NCBI GenBank assembly: GCA_944332715.1 | Contig: CALVKN010000069.1 | Coordinates: 1 to 55,157 of the forward strand | From: an uncultured Bacilli bacterium | Lineage (GTDB): Bacteria; Bacillota_I; Bacilli_A; RF39; UBA660 | Direction of reading: 5' to 3' | DNA length: 55,157 nucleotides | The notes under the pieces: generated by a model | Database searches by the model: none | Told to the model about the DNA's origin: nothing | What the model saw: only the letters and a program-made list of their open reading frames with translations | Position numbers and translations under genes: made by a program | Shown here: in pieces, positions 1 to 8,342 of the stretch | Position numbering within the stretch: the stretch's first letter is position 1 | Layout of the letters: every line of letters starts with the position of its first letter

Positions 1-4
1 AACC

Positions 5-228
5 AGCCGTGCGGGCGCGTCGCCCGCCCCGGCGCGGCGCGGGTTTGAAGGCGCGTGAGGCGCGATCAGCCGTGCGGGCGCGCCGCCCGCCCCGGCGCGG
101 CGGGGGTTTGAAGGCGCGTGAGGCGCAAACAGCCGTGCGGGCGCGTCGCCCGCCCCGGCGCGGCGCGGGTTTGAGGGCGCGTGAGGCGCAAACAGCCGGG
201 CGGGCGCGTCGCCCGCCCCGGCGCGGCG
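5..228. repeat. 63-bp direct tandem repeat, about 3.6 copies
   Basis: Units start at 5, 68, 131 and 194, an exact 63-bp period. The first three copies differ at only a few bases and the fourth breaks off after about 37 bases. Each unit contains a short inverted repeat (GCGGGC, five-base loop, GCCCGC), so each can form a hairpin. The array ends about 50 bases before the portal gene start and may continue left of the window. Because 63 is a multiple of three, a reading frame of 21-residue Arg-rich repeats stays open, but I see no evidence that it is translated. Confidence 0.9.
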
Positions 229-280
229 CAATTCCCGAAGAAAGGACGGGTTCGCAACGGCGAACCGAAGGGGGACAACC

Positions 281-1906
281 ATGATGAGAACCCAGACGGA
301 ACAGAGGCAACAGCTGGCCGACCGGGCCTACGAGCTGTTCAGGGAGTTCCGCAGCGCGTACACGGGCGAGTGGCAGCGCCTGGCCAACTGCGAGCGCATG
401 TACCGCGGCGACCACTGGCACGACGTGCCGGTGCGCGACCCGAACGAGCCGCGGCCCGTGACGCCGGTCATCCAGTCCACGGTGGAGAACATCGGCGCGG
501 AGCTGATGGACCGCATCCCCGAGGCGGTCATCGCCCCGGAGACGCCGGAGGACGCGCAGGTCGCGCGCGTGCTGGAGGCGGTCATCCGCCAGAACCACGA
601 CGCCGCGTGCTATGCGCGCGAATACCGCCGCCTCGTGCACGACCTGCTCGTGAGCGGCTACTGCGTGCAGGAGGTGGGCTTTGACCCGCAGGCGGCGGGC
701 GGCCTCGGCGCCGCGTTCATCCGCCACGTGGACGCGCGCAGCATCCTGTTCGACCCGGCCGCCACCGACCTGCAGGACGGCCGCGCGGTGTTCAAGCTCG
801 GCCTGCGCACGCGCGCCTTCATGGAGCAGCACTTCCCGGAGCACGCCGCGTTTCTGACCGACGACGGCTTCCGCGCGTGCGACGCCGCGGAGGACGACGT
901 GCTGCTGTGCGACCGGCGCGACACGGTGCTGTTTCTCGAGTACTGGTGGCGCGAATACGACGCGGCGGCCGGCGTCAGCCGCGTGCACATGGCGCAGCTG
1001 TGCGCCGGGCGCGTGCTGCGCGACAGCCGGGACACCAAGCCCGAGGGGTATTTTGCCCACGGCCTGTACCCGTTCGTGCTCACGCCGCTGTTCCCGCGGC
1101 GCGGCTCGTGCCTCGGGCTCGGCTATGTGGACATGTTCGAGACGCAGCAGCGCTATGCCGACAAGCTCGACCAGATCGTGCTCAAAAACGCGCTCATGGC
1201 CTCGCACAACAAGCTGCTCGTCACCGAGGCGTCCGGCTTCGACGTGGAGGACCTCCGGGACTGGTCCAAGGACGTCCACCGCGGCGAGAGCCTGTCGGGC
1301 GTCACGTGGTTCACGACGCCGGCGCTGCCGGCCTACCTCGTGGACTACATCCAGTCCATCCGCGAGAGCATCAAGCAGGAGAGCGGCGCGAACGACTTTT
1401 CGCGCGGGCAGGTGACGGCCGGCGTCACGGCGGCCTCCGCCATCGCGGCGCTGCAGGAGATGAGCAACAAGCGCGCGCGCACCGCCTCCCGGCTGCTGCA
1501 CGAGGCGTTCCGCGACGCGGTGCGGCTCGAGATCGAGGTGGAGCGCGAATTCTCGCTGTTCTCCCGCCGCGTGACGGTCGAGCTCGACGGCAGGCGCGTG
1601 CCCTGCACGTTTGAAAGCGCCATGCTGCTGCGCGAGGCGCCCGGGCGCGTGCTGCTGCCGGTCGAGTTCTACGTCTCGGTCAAGGCGCAGCAGGAGACGC
1701 GCACCACCGCCATGAGCCAGAACGAGCTGGCGCTGCAGATGTTGCAGGCGGGCATCATCCGCCCCGAACAGGCGGCCGCGATGATGGTGTTCGACGGCAA
1801 GGAGCAGGTGCTCAAGGAGCTGCGCGAGCAGCGGGAGACGACCGCCGGCGCGGGGCAGGCGACCCGCGGCGCGGCGGACAGGACAACGGAAGGAGAGAGA
1901 GCATGA
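281..1906 (+). CDS. Podovirus-type portal protein
   Basis: Predicted 541-aa portal, the ring at the capsid vertex through which DNA is packaged and ejected. The N-terminal part (about residues 25-80) has the pattern of P22-like portals: a stretch naming a YRGDHW box, then a conserved VTPVIQSTVENIG segment. The C-terminal third is helical with a charged tail. At 541 residues it is shorter than P22 gp1 (725) but normal for portals paired with N4-gp56 capsids. ATG 281 and ATG 284 are both possible behind AAGGGGG at 268-274. The stop overlaps the next start as ATGA. Assignment to a portal is firm from sequence and gene order; function in a living particle is inference. Confidence 0.85.
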   Translation: MMRTQTEQRQQLADRAYELFREFRSAYTGEWQRLANCERMYRGDHWHDVPVRDPNEPRPVTPVIQSTVENIGAELMDRIPEAVIAPETPEDAQVARVLEAVIRQNHDAACYAREYRRLVHDLLVSGYCVQEVGFDPQAAGGLGAAFIRHVDARSILFDPAATDLQDGRAVFKLGLRTRAFMEQHFPEHAAFLTDDGFRACDAAEDDVLLCDRRDTVLFLEYWWREYDAAAGVSRVHMAQLCAGRVLRDSRDTKPEGYFAHGLYPFVLTPLFPRRGSCLGLGYVDMFETQQRYADKLDQIVLKNALMASHNKLLVTEASGFDVEDLRDWSKDVHRGESLSGVTWFTTPALPAYLVDYIQSIRESIKQESGANDFSRGQVTAGVTAASAIAALQEMSNKRARTASRLLHEAFRDAVRLEIEVEREFSLFSRRVTVELDGRRVPCTFESAMLLREAPGRVLLPVEFYVSVKAQQETRTTAMSQNELALQMLQAGIIRPEQAAAMMVFDGKEQVLKELREQRETTAGAGQATRGAADRTTEGERA

Positions 1907-2400
1907 ACCGCAACAGACGGACGGACGGCGCTTCGAGCGCCATTGAACGGCAGCTCACCGGCGCGCCCCAGGCGGCGGCGGAGCCGGCGGGCGCGCAGCC
2001 CGGCGCGGCGCAGGCCGCGCCGGAGACGGACGGCGCGCCGGAATTTGGCCGGATGGTCAACGAGCTGGCCGAGCTGATGCGCTCCGGCGCGCTGCCGGAG
2101 GGCTTTGACCTGCAGGCGGCCTGCCAGGACGCCGCGTTTTTGCAGCTGACGATGGAGCTGCCGCTCGCCGCGGCCGTGCGCGTGTACGCCGCCGAGCAGC
2201 GCGCCTCGCAGGCCGATGCGCGCGCAAAGGCCGAGCTTTCCGAGCAGATGCAGCGGCGCGCCGCGCTGCCGCAGGCCATCCGCGGCACGGGCGGGGCCGG
2301 CGTCACGCGCGACTACGCCGGCATGTCGAGCGAGGAGTTTCGCGCGCTCGAACAGCAGTACCGCCGCGCGGCGCAGCGCGGCATCCGCGTCAGGCTGTGA
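1903..2400 (+). CDS. Putative capsid scaffolding protein
   Basis: 165 aa. The N-terminal 45 residues are Ala/Pro/Gly-rich and look disordered; the middle (about 50-130) is helical and acidic; the C-terminus is basic. Position between portal and major capsid protein, overall charge pattern and length fit a phage scaffold that guides capsid assembly and then leaves. No diagnostic motif is visible, so the call rests on synteny. The start overlaps the portal stop by four bases (ATGA) behind GGAAGGAG at 1888-1895, indicating translational coupling. Confidence 0.6.
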   Translation: MNRNRRTDGASSAIERQLTGAPQAAAEPAGAQPGAAQAAPETDGAPEFGRMVNELAELMRSGALPEGFDLQAACQDAAFLQLTMELPLAAAVRVYAAEQRASQADARAKAELSEQMQRRAALPQAIRGTGGAGVTRDYAGMSSEEFRALEQQYRRAAQRGIRVRL

Positions 2401-2430
2401 CGCTGCCCGACGACAGAAAGGGAGGATCAC

Positions 2431-3636
2431 ATGAGCAACAGCAACACCACCATCAACACCGCGTCCACGACGTTCCTGAACAAGGAATACTACGACCGCA
2501 AGCTGCTCGAGACGGCCAAGACCCGGCTCGTCCACGCCCAGTACGGGCAAAAGCGCAGCATCCCGCCCCACAGCGGCAAGCGCGTGGAGTTCCGCCGCTA
2601 TGAGCTGTTCACGCCAGACGCCGACCGCCTGACGCTGACCGAGGGCGTGACGCCCGACGGGCAGAGCCTCGAGCAGTCCCGCGTGGAGGCGGAGGTCAAG
2701 CAGTACGGCGCGTACATCGAGGTGTCCGACCTGCTCGACATGACCGGCTTTGACACCGTGATCAACGACGGCGCGGAGCTGCTCGGCGAGCAGCTGGGCA
2801 CCGTGATCGAGTGGGTCACGCGCGACGCCATGTGCGCCGGCACGAACGTGCAGTATGCCGGCGGCAAGACCCGGCGCGACGCGCTGACCGCCACCGACAC
2901 GCTGACCGTGGCCGAGGTGCGCAAGGCCGTCCGCACGCTGAAAAAGGCCAAGGCGCGCACGTTCAGCCTGACCGAGGGCGGCGCGAAAAAGCCGCACTTC
3001 ATCTGCATCTGCTCGCCGGACGCGACGTACGACCTGCAGAGCGACCCGCTCTGGCAGGACGTGTCCAAGTACGCCGGCGCGGAGGCCATCTACAGCGGCG
3101 AGATCGGCCGGATGTTCGGCGTCGTGTTCGTCGAGAGCACGGAGGCCAAGGTCTTTTCCCAGAGCGTGTACACGACCGTCGCCGCGCACGAGGCCGGCAG
3201 CGCCGACGTGCAGCTCGCCGCCGTGACCGACGCCGCGGCCGCCTATCTCAAGCCGGGCGCACAGCTGACCATCGGCGACACGGCGTACACGGTCGCGTCG
3301 CTCGACCGCGGCAGCGCGACCGTCACGCTGTCCGAGGCCGTGAGCACCGCCATCGCCGCCGGCACGAAGGCCTACAGCGCCGACGCCGGCGCCCTGGACG
3401 GCGACCAGCGCGGCGCGGACGTGCACGCCACGCTCGTGTTCGGCGCGGACGCCTACGGCGTGGTGGACGTGGCCGGCGGCGGCGTGCTGCGCACGATCGT
3501 CAAGCCGTGCGGCAGCGCCGGCGCGGCCGACCCGCTCGACCAGCGCTCCACCGTGGGCGCGAAGGTGGACGCGTACGCCGCGACCATCCTGAACGACCTG
3601 TGGCTCGTGCGCATCGAGCACTGCGTCACGGCCTGA
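2431..3636 (+). CDS. Major capsid protein, N4-gp56 family
   Basis: 401 aa. The N-terminal 130 residues match the N4-gp56 family pattern closely: a TTFLNKEYYDRKLL opening, a GKRVEFRRY segment, LTEGVTPDG, and a VKQYGAYIEVSDLLDMT block. These capsid proteins have an HK97-like fold. Residues about 245-330 form a beta-rich, Ala/Thr-rich stretch that may be an inserted surface domain. GAAAGGGAGG at 2416-2425 precedes the ATG at optimal spacing. It is intact, with no stop or frameshift. Base composition matches the surrounding host genes, which suggests long residence rather than recent infection. Confidence 0.92.
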   Translation: MSNSNTTINTASTTFLNKEYYDRKLLETAKTRLVHAQYGQKRSIPPHSGKRVEFRRYELFTPDADRLTLTEGVTPDGQSLEQSRVEAEVKQYGAYIEVSDLLDMTGFDTVINDGAELLGEQLGTVIEWVTRDAMCAGTNVQYAGGKTRRDALTATDTLTVAEVRKAVRTLKKAKARTFSLTEGGAKKPHFICICSPDATYDLQSDPLWQDVSKYAGAEAIYSGEIGRMFGVVFVESTEAKVFSQSVYTTVAAHEAGSADVQLAAVTDAAAAYLKPGAQLTIGDTAYTVASLDRGSATVTLSEAVSTAIAAGTKAYSADAGALDGDQRGADVHATLVFGADAYGVVDVAGGGVLRTIVKPCGSAGAADPLDQRSTVGAKVDAYAATILNDLWLVRIEHCVTA

Positions 3637-3734
3637 CGGCCTGACGGACCGGCGGGCGGCGCGGCAACCCTGCCGCGCCGCCCCGACAACATGCCCCCCG
3701 GGGCCCGGGGGACGGGAGCAAGGAGGGACGGACG

Positions 3735-4013
3735 ATGCAATATCCATCGGAAACGGAACTGCGGCAGGCCGTGGAGACGACCTGCGAGGCGCTCAGGCGC
3801 GACGCGCGCGTCACGATCCGCATTGCGCCGCTCAACGGCGAGACGCACTGGGAGGGCGGCATCAACGGCCACTTTTTCCGCATCCCGACCGGCGTGCCGG
3901 TCGAGGTGCCGGAGAGCCTGGCGCTGCTGATCGCCGCCGGCGAGCGCGTGCGCGTGGAGAGCGCGGCGCGCCTCGACGGCTACCGCCGCAGCGGCGGCAA
4001 GCGCATTGGCTGA
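3735..4013 (+). CDS. Small virion-associated protein, unknown function
   Basis: 92 aa, start ATG 3735 with AAGGAGGG at 3720-3727. The central segment (about residues 42-66), containing INGHFFRIPTGVPVEVPES, has the look of a small protein often encoded just after the capsid gene in short-tailed phages, where a short beta motif is followed by a helix. I do not recognise a named family. It lies in the same transcription unit between capsid and adaptor genes, about 100 bp after the capsid stop, and is probably a structural or head-completion protein. Confidence 0.55.
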   Translation: MQYPSETELRQAVETTCEALRRDARVTIRIAPLNGETHWEGGINGHFFRIPTGVPVEVPESLALLIAAGERVRVESAARLDGYRRSGGKRIG

Positions 4014-4079
4014 CGCCGCCCGCGCCGCAACCACACGCGACGGCCGGCCGCGGGCCGGCCGGGGAGGAGGGAGACCCAC

Positions 4080-4619
4080 GTGACACTACAGGAACTGTTG
4101 ACCGCGGCGCTGCAGCAGCTCGACCGCAGCACGGACGCGCAGACGCTCGAGACGTGGCGCGACAAGCTGACGCGCTACCTGAACGACGCGATCGTCGACC
4201 TGGCGGGCGAACTGCGCCCGCGGCGCACCGAGACGGCCCAGATCAGCGGGCGCACGCTCGACCTGACGCTGCTGGAGCGGCCGTGCATCAAGGTGCTCGC
4301 GCTCCGGCAGGACGGGCGGCGGCTGCCGTTTTACTACGGCGCGTGCACGGCCTCGCTGCACGTGCCGGGCGGGACGGACGGGCCGGCCGAAATTACCTAT
4401 CAATATATGCCGCTCATGCTCGCGGCCGATACCGACGTGCCGGAGCTGCCCGAGCGGTGCCACGGCGCGCTCGTGACCTACGCGGTGGCGCGCGAGCGCG
4501 CCGCGGGCGACGCGACGGCGGCGGCGCAGACCGGCTTTGCGCTGTACCACCAGATGCGGCGGGCGCTGCGCGCCAACTGCGGCGAGCTGGACAGCTACCG
4601 CATTGAAAACGCGTACTGA
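4080..4619 (+). CDS. Head-completion/tail adaptor protein, P22 gp4-like
   Basis: 179 aa, GTG start at 4080 behind GGGGAGGAGGG. The N-terminus is helical with a conserved pattern TWRDKLTRYLNDAIVDLA, followed by a beta-rich middle and a helical C-terminus. Length and position, between capsid genes and a roughly 470-aa hub protein, match P22 gp4 (166 aa), which binds the portal and closes the head. The assignment combines the helix pattern with gene order; sequence identity alone would be weak. Confidence 0.6.
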   Translation: MTLQELLTAALQQLDRSTDAQTLETWRDKLTRYLNDAIVDLAGELRPRRTETAQISGRTLDLTLLERPCIKVLALRQDGRRLPFYYGACTASLHVPGGTDGPAEITYQYMPLMLAADTDVPELPERCHGALVTYAVARERAAGDATAAAQTGFALYHQMRRALRANCGELDSYRIENAY

Positions 4620-4631
4620 GGGGGTGCGGCC

Positions 4632-6053
4632 ATGGCCTTGCAGCAATACCGCATCCCGCAGTTTCTCGGCCTGAACCAGGGCGCGTGCGAAAACGGCATC
4701 GACGCGGGCGAGAGCCCCGACGCGCGCAACATGGACACGGCGGGCGGGCAGCTGCGCGTGGCGCGCGGCTATGTGCGCCACCACGAGGCGGCGCACCCGG
4801 CGCCCGGCGACGTGCTGGGCATGGCCGTGTGGCGCCGCGGCGACGTCCGCCGCTTTCTGACCGCGACGCCGACGGGCTACCAGGTGCTCGCGGAGGACGG
4901 CACGGCGTTTTCCACCGTGTACACCTCCGACACGGCCATTGCCCAGGCCGACTTCCAGACGGTGAAGCTCGGCAGCACGGAGCACATGCTGCTCGCCGGC
5001 GGCGGGCGGCAGATCGTCAAGTGGGACGGGGAGGGCGAGGCGGCCGCCTTCGGCAGCGCCGAACAGCTTTCGGACGTGCCGGTGTCGCTGCTCGAGCTGT
5101 ACTACAGCCGCCTGTTCGCCGCGGGCGACCCGGAACACCCGTGCCGCCTGTACTGGAGCTGCGCGCCGGGCGACGCGCGCACCGTGGAGGACTGGTCGCA
5201 GGCGGAGGCCTCGGCCAACGTCGGCGGCGGGCACGTGGAGGTCGGCACCGACAGCGACCCGATCACCGGGCTGTTCGCGCTGTCCAACCAGCTGCTGATC
5301 TTCAAGCGCGACTCGCTCTACCGCCTGCTCGGCGACCGGCCGGCGAACTTCCGCATCTACCCGGTCAGCGCGTCGATGGCGCAGCCGGTGCACACCGCCT
5401 GCGTGCGCGTGGCGGACGTGCTGTACTTCCTCACGGACATGGGGCTGTATTACTTCGACGGGCAGACCGTGCTGCGCGCGCCGGACGCGGACAAGATCCA
5501 GACGTTCCTCGCGGGCGCCGACCTGTCCGACTGCCGCGCCGCCGCCTGCCGCGACCGGCTGTACTTTGCCGTGCGCACCGGCGGCAGCACGGTGAACAAC
5601 GCGCTCGTGGTGTACGACCTGTCCCGGCGCGTGTACATGGTCCGCGACGGCTTTGCCGTGCACGGCCTGTGCGCCGACGGCGGCGTGCTGTTCCTGCTTG
5701 CGGGCAACGGCACGATCTGCCGCTTTGACGAGGGCGACACGTACGACGGCGCGCCCATCGCCGCCTACTGGCGCACGCCGATGACCGACCTTGGCGGCAA
5801 GCTCGCCGTCAAGCAGCTCAAGGAGCTGTACCTGCGCGGCAGCGGCGGCGTAATCACGGTCGAGGCCATCTCCAACGGGCTGACCGTGTTCTTCGACCGG
5901 CTCATGCCGGCCACGCTCAGCGACGTGCTCGAGGCGCGGCTGGCCGGCGACGGGCGCGCGTTCTGCCTGCGCCTGTCCAACGAGCACGGCACGCGCTTCA
6001 CGATCGACGGCGGCGTGGAGCTGCTGCTCGACGCGCAGCGCCGCGTGCTGTGA
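4632..6053 (+). CDS. Tail hub/DNA stabilization protein, P22 gp10-like
   Basis: 473 aa, ATG 4632, twelve bases after the adaptor stop. The sequence is a run of beta-rich blades with recurring short motifs such as VLYFLTDMGLYYFDG and QLLIFKRDSLYRLLG, as expected for a beta-propeller. The N-terminus (GLNQGACENGIDAGESPDA) resembles virion proteins that list sites along the tail. P22 gp10, the propeller-fold hub under gp4, is 472 aa and follows gp4. Size, fold pattern and order therefore agree, although I infer homology rather than see strong identity. Confidence 0.6.
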   Translation: MALQQYRIPQFLGLNQGACENGIDAGESPDARNMDTAGGQLRVARGYVRHHEAAHPAPGDVLGMAVWRRGDVRRFLTATPTGYQVLAEDGTAFSTVYTSDTAIAQADFQTVKLGSTEHMLLAGGGRQIVKWDGEGEAAAFGSAEQLSDVPVSLLELYYSRLFAAGDPEHPCRLYWSCAPGDARTVEDWSQAEASANVGGGHVEVGTDSDPITGLFALSNQLLIFKRDSLYRLLGDRPANFRIYPVSASMAQPVHTACVRVADVLYFLTDMGLYYFDGQTVLRAPDADKIQTFLAGADLSDCRAAACRDRLYFAVRTGGSTVNNALVVYDLSRRVYMVRDGFAVHGLCADGGVLFLLAGNGTICRFDEGDTYDGAPIAAYWRTPMTDLGGKLAVKQLKELYLRGSGGVITVEAISNGLTVFFDRLMPATLSDVLEARLAGDGRAFCLRLSNEHGTRFTIDGGVELLLDAQRRVL

Positions 6054-6074
6054 CGAAGGAAGGGGGGACGTGCC

Positions 6075-6263
6075 GTGGCCTATGAACCCACCGGCGTGCA
6101 GACGATGTTCCCGGTCTATCTGCAGCGCATGATCCGCTCCGGGCAGGCGCGCGAGGACTACGACATCGCCGTGGCCCAGAACGAGGCCAACCTGAACCAG
6201 AACCTCGAGACGCTGTACCGCAAGCTCCTGGAGATCGAGGAGTACCTTGCGTCGCAGCCATGA
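6075..6263 (+). CDS. Small helical protein of the virion cassette
   Basis: 62 aa, GTG start at 6075 after GGAAGGGGGG. The second half is one amphipathic helix with regular Asn/Gln/Leu/Glu spacing, suited to a coiled coil. No family recognised. It is tightly packed between the hub gene and the last gene of the cassette, 15 bases from the latter, so it is co-transcribed and probably structural or a chaperone. Confidence 0.5.
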   Translation: MAYEPTGVQTMFPVYLQRMIRSGQAREDYDIAVAQNEANLNQNLETLYRKLLEIEEYLASQP

Positions 6264-6278
6264 CAAAGGAGGGCACAC

Positions 6279-7142
6279 ATGCTCAAGAACAACCTGTTGA
6301 AGAGCGCCGGCGTGCGGCTGCCGACGACGACCGGCGTGAAGGGCACCGGCATCGACCTCGGCAAGCTGACCGGCGGCAAGGCATCCGGCACCGCGAACCA
6401 GGGCGCGGGCAGCAAGGGCACGGGCGGCTCCGGCTCCGCCGGGAAGGGGACCGGCGGCCTCAGCGACGCCGACCAGAAGGTGCTGGACGGGTACGTGCAA
6501 AAGCTCTACAGCGCCTACCGCCCGGAAAAGCTGACGTATGAGGCGCTGGACGAGGACACGCTGCGCGACCAGATCGCCGCGTGGCTGCGCCCCGGCTACG
6601 ACAGCGCCATTGCCGCCCGGCGCGACCAGACCGCCGCCTACCGCGCCGAGCTGGACGCGGACGCCATCGCCCGCGGCATGGGCAGCTCCACGTACGTGAC
6701 CGACGTCAAGAGCCGCCAGCTCGCCGACGAGGCGGAGGACATCGCCACGCTCGAGGGCGAGTACGGCGCGCAGCTCGGCAAGCTGACGATGGAGGCGGCC
6801 GAGGCCGAGCGCGAGCGCGAGCTGGAGGTCGCCATCGAGAACCAGAAGCAGGACCAGGCCGCCTATATGGAGGCGTACCAGGCGGCGCTCGGGCTGTTTG
6901 ACACGTATCTCAAGTCCCGCGGCGGCGGGGGCGGGGGCCGCGGCGGCAGCGCCGCGGCGGACGTGTCCGGCACGACGAAGCGCAACTGCGAACTGTTTCT
7001 CGAGGGGCTGACCGGCGCGGAACGCTACGACGTGTACACCGGCACCGACGAGCAGAACACGCGCTACCGCAACGAGCTGATCGCCTCCGTCGGGTACGAC
7101 GGGTACCTGACGCTGATGACGCGCTATCCGTTCTGGGGCTGA
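6279..7142 (+). CDS. Putative internal/ejection protein of the cassette
   Basis: 287 aa, ATG 6279 behind AAAGGAGGG. Residues 1-60 are Gly/Thr/Ser/Lys-rich and low complexity; about 70-210 is a long Ala/Glu/Gln-rich helical region; residues about 215-225 form a poly-Gly hinge; the last 60 residues are a compact helical unit rich in Tyr. This layout resembles the ejection (pilot) proteins that short-tailed phages store inside the head, and it occupies the matching place after the hub gene. It is the last gene before a strong terminator. The function is inferred from layout only. Confidence 0.45.
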   Translation: MLKNNLLKSAGVRLPTTTGVKGTGIDLGKLTGGKASGTANQGAGSKGTGGSGSAGKGTGGLSDADQKVLDGYVQKLYSAYRPEKLTYEALDEDTLRDQIAAWLRPGYDSAIAARRDQTAAYRAELDADAIARGMGSSTYVTDVKSRQLADEAEDIATLEGEYGAQLGKLTMEAAEAERERELEVAIENQKQDQAAYMEAYQAALGLFDTYLKSRGGGGGGRGGSAAADVSGTTKRNCELFLEGLTGAERYDVYTGTDEQNTRYRNELIASVGYDGYLTLMTRYPFWG

Positions 7143-7204
7143 GCGGGACGGCGCCGGGCGGCGGGCGGACGCCCGCCCGCCCCGCCCGGCCGCCCGTACG
7201 GGAC

Positions 7205-7233
7205 GCCGCCGCACAAAACCGGCGGCTTTTTTT
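7205..7233 (+). terminator. Rho-independent terminator of the virion cassette
   Basis: GCCGCC (7205-7210) pairs with GGCGGC (7221-7226) around a ten-base loop and is followed by seven T. A second GC-rich palindrome lies just upstream (about 7150-7200). Confidence 0.9.
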
Positions 7234-7260
7234 GCATTTCGACGGTTCCTGTGATATGAT
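7232..7260 (+). promoter_or_regulatory. Sigma-A promoter of dagK
   Basis: TTGCAT (7232-7237), 17-base spacer, TATGAT (7255-7260). The -35 overlaps the last T of the upstream terminator, so cassette and housekeeping transcription are separated cleanly. Confidence 0.8.
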
Positions 7261-7308
7261 GAATAGAAACCATTTGCGCAGGACGTGCGCGGGAGAACGG
7301 GAGGCGCG

Positions 7309-8193
7309 TTGACCTTGGCCGACACACACATCATCTGGAACCCGATTGCCGGCAACGGCGCGGCGCGCGCGGTGTTCGCGCGCGTGCAGGAGCGGCTGCG
7401 GGCGCTGGGCGAGGATTTTTCCGCGTCCATGAGCGAATATGCCGGCCATGCCGTGGAGCTGGCCCGCGCCGCGGCGGCGGGGCACGGCCGCGTGATCGCG
7501 CTCGGCGGAGACGGCACGGTGCGGGAGGTGGCGATGGGCCTGGCGGGTTGCGCGACGCCGCTGGCGCTGCTGCCGTGCGGCACCGGCAACGACCTGGCGC
7601 GCGCGCTGCGCCTGCCGACCGACCCGGAGCAGGCGCTCGACGTGGCGCTGCACGGGCAGGTGCGCGACATGGACGCCGCCATGGCCAACGACGAGATGTA
7701 TTTCAACGTCGCCGGGTTCGGCTTCGACGTGGACGTGCTCGACGAGACGGAATTTTTCAAGACCCGCACGAAAAACGGCTCGCTCGCCTATCTGCGCGGG
7801 CTGTTTGCCGCCGTGCGCAAGCTCCGCCTGCGCAGGACGCACATCACCTGGGAGGGCGGCGAGCTGGACCGCGACGTGCTGCTCATCGCCGCGGGCAACG
7901 GCACGCACTTTGGCGGCGGCATGAACGTCACGCCGCAGGCCGACCCGTTCGACGGGCTGCTGGACATCTGCGTGATCCACGACGTGTCCAAGCTGACGCT
8001 CGTCACCGTGCTGCCGCGCTTTTTGAAGGGGCATCACCTGGGGACGCGCTTTGTGACGTATTTCCGCGCGCGGGAGGTGACCGCCGTGTGCGACCCGGTG
8101 TCGCGCATCGAGGTGGACGGCGAGGTGCTGCCGGGCACGCCGGTCACGTTCCGCGTGCTGCCAAAGCGCGTGCGCGTCGTCGTGCCGGCATAG
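7309..8193 (+). CDS. Diacylglycerol/lipid kinase, YegS/DagK family
   Basis: About 294 aa. ATP-dependent phosphorylation of diacylglycerol or a related lipid at the inner membrane face, recycling it to phosphatidate. Motifs in order are NPIAGNGAA at the N-terminus, LGGDGTVRE (nucleotide binding) near residue 63, PCGTGNDLARAL near 85, and a conserved C-terminal half with GGGMNVTP. I prefer TTG 7309 behind GGGAGG at 7299-7304; TTG 7315 and upstream GTG 7285 are alternatives, and the last would lack a ribosome site. It has its own promoter and begins the housekeeping stretch after the phage-like cassette. Confidence 0.88.
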   Translation: MTLADTHIIWNPIAGNGAARAVFARVQERLRALGEDFSASMSEYAGHAVELARAAAAGHGRVIALGGDGTVREVAMGLAGCATPLALLPCGTGNDLARALRLPTDPEQALDVALHGQVRDMDAAMANDEMYFNVAGFGFDVDVLDETEFFKTRTKNGSLAYLRGLFAAVRKLRLRRTHITWEGGELDRDVLLIAAGNGTHFGGGMNVTPQADPFDGLLDICVIHDVSKLTLVTVLPRFLKGHHLGTRFVTYFRAREVTAVCDPVSRIEVDGEVLPGTPVTFRVLPKRVRVVVPA

Positions 8194-8301
8194 GAACCCG
8201 CCGGGCCCGGGCGCAAGCGGGCGACGGGCGGCGCGGCGCAAACGGGCGTTGCCGCCGAGGCACGGCCCGCCCGCGTGACGAAATGGACACAAAATGTTTG
8301 C

Positions 8302-8330
8302 TTTACACCGGGGCGGAACTCTGGTAAGGT
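8302..8330 (+). promoter_or_regulatory. Promoter of the DUF5711 gene
   Basis: TTTACA (8302-8307), 17-base spacer, TAAGGT (8325-8330), preceded by TGG as in an extended -10. Only 12 bases separate the -10 from the ATG at 8343, so a transcript from here would be nearly leaderless. Confidence 0.6.
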
Positions 8331-8342
8331 GTGAGAAACGGT

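Noticed and set aside
1..230. CRISPR array
   Set aside because: The repeats are contiguous 63-bp units without unique spacers and no cas genes are present.
9..284. Open frame of 21-residue Arg/Pro repeats
   Set aside because: It stays open because the 63-bp DNA repeat is a multiple of three and very GC-rich. No ribosome site or protein-like pattern supports it, though I cannot fully exclude the end of an upstream gene.
1669..3747. Long antisense open frame across the scaffold and capsid genes (and similar ones at 4086-7769, 8034-10481, 49204-52518)
   Set aside because: Antisense frames of high-GC genes lack stops by composition. They have His/Arg/Val/Ala-rich nonsense sequence and cover well-supported genes.
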